Both the position numbers and the translations under genes were made by a program. A DNA stretch of 5,073 nt, from NCBI GenBank assembly GCA_029573365.1, contig JAKQGD010000508.1:1-5073 (forward strand). The letters run 5' to 3'. Origin of the DNA: Bacteroidota bacterium (lineage in GTDB: Bacteria > Bacteroidota > Bacteroidia > Chitinophagales > Saprospiraceae). Shown piece by piece: positions 5,052-5,073 of the stretch. Numbering within the stretch: position 1 is the first letter of the stretch; the number at the start of each line of letters is the position of its first letter. The notes beneath the pieces were generated by a model that was not told the DNA's origin, did no database searches, and saw only the letters and a program-made list of their open reading frames with translations.

Positions 5052-5073
5052 ATGGTGCGAGGAGTTTTTCGAA
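5047..5073. repeat. Third partial copy, direct repeat of 4939-4965
   Basis: The last 27 bases repeat 4939-4965 exactly and in the same orientation. The switch from the inverted arm back to the direct orientation happens within a shared GGGC(A) (5047-5051), so strand direction changes twice within about 90 bp. This supports template switching or a looping assembly path rather than a natural hairpin. Confidence 0.9.

Overview
The window looks like chromosomal DNA from a member of the Bacteroidota. The evidence is a PorT-like outer-membrane barrel protein, a type IX secretion (Por) C-terminal sorting domain, a promoter of the Bacteroidota form (TTTG, 18 nt, TAnnTTTG), starts without clear Shine-Dalgarno sequences, and a moderate GC content with AT-rich intergenic DNA. 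I cannot name the genus.

Layout: (1) 41-673 (+) encodes a secreted outer-membrane beta-barrel protein, closed by a good intrinsic terminator at 741-774. (2) 775-1928 is a gene-free stretch. It is dominated by a tandem array of about 271-bp units at 868-1619 (two full copies and one 3'-truncated copy). Each unit carries two copies of a 28-nt sequence and a strong GC-rich hairpin followed by a T-run. After the array, 1620-1853 holds no recognisable gene, then an orphan terminator lies at 1854-1890. (3) 1929-4345 (+) is a compact three-gene operon: a CPBP-family intramembrane protease (1976-2860), cdsA (overlapping it by ATGA, 2857-3684) and psd (7 nt later, 3692-4345). CdsA makes CDP-diacylglycerol. 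Psd makes phosphatidylethanolamine from phosphatidylserine. The intervening enzyme, phosphatidylserine synthase, is not in the window. (4) 4411 to about 4986 (-) is the C-terminal part of a T9SS-secreted protein, convergent with psd, with its own terminator between the two genes.

The last ~90 bases (4987-5073) are a near-perfect foldback of 4915-4979 followed by a third, direct partial copy. This is most simply a chimeric or misassembled contig end, so the first 12 codons of the apparent T9SS reading frame should not be trusted.

The protein-coding content is ordinary. The parts that repay a second look are the nested repeat array, the orphan terminator, the protease-phospholipid operon with its very short leader, and the foldback end. 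I do not see convincing evidence of a new defence or mobile system.
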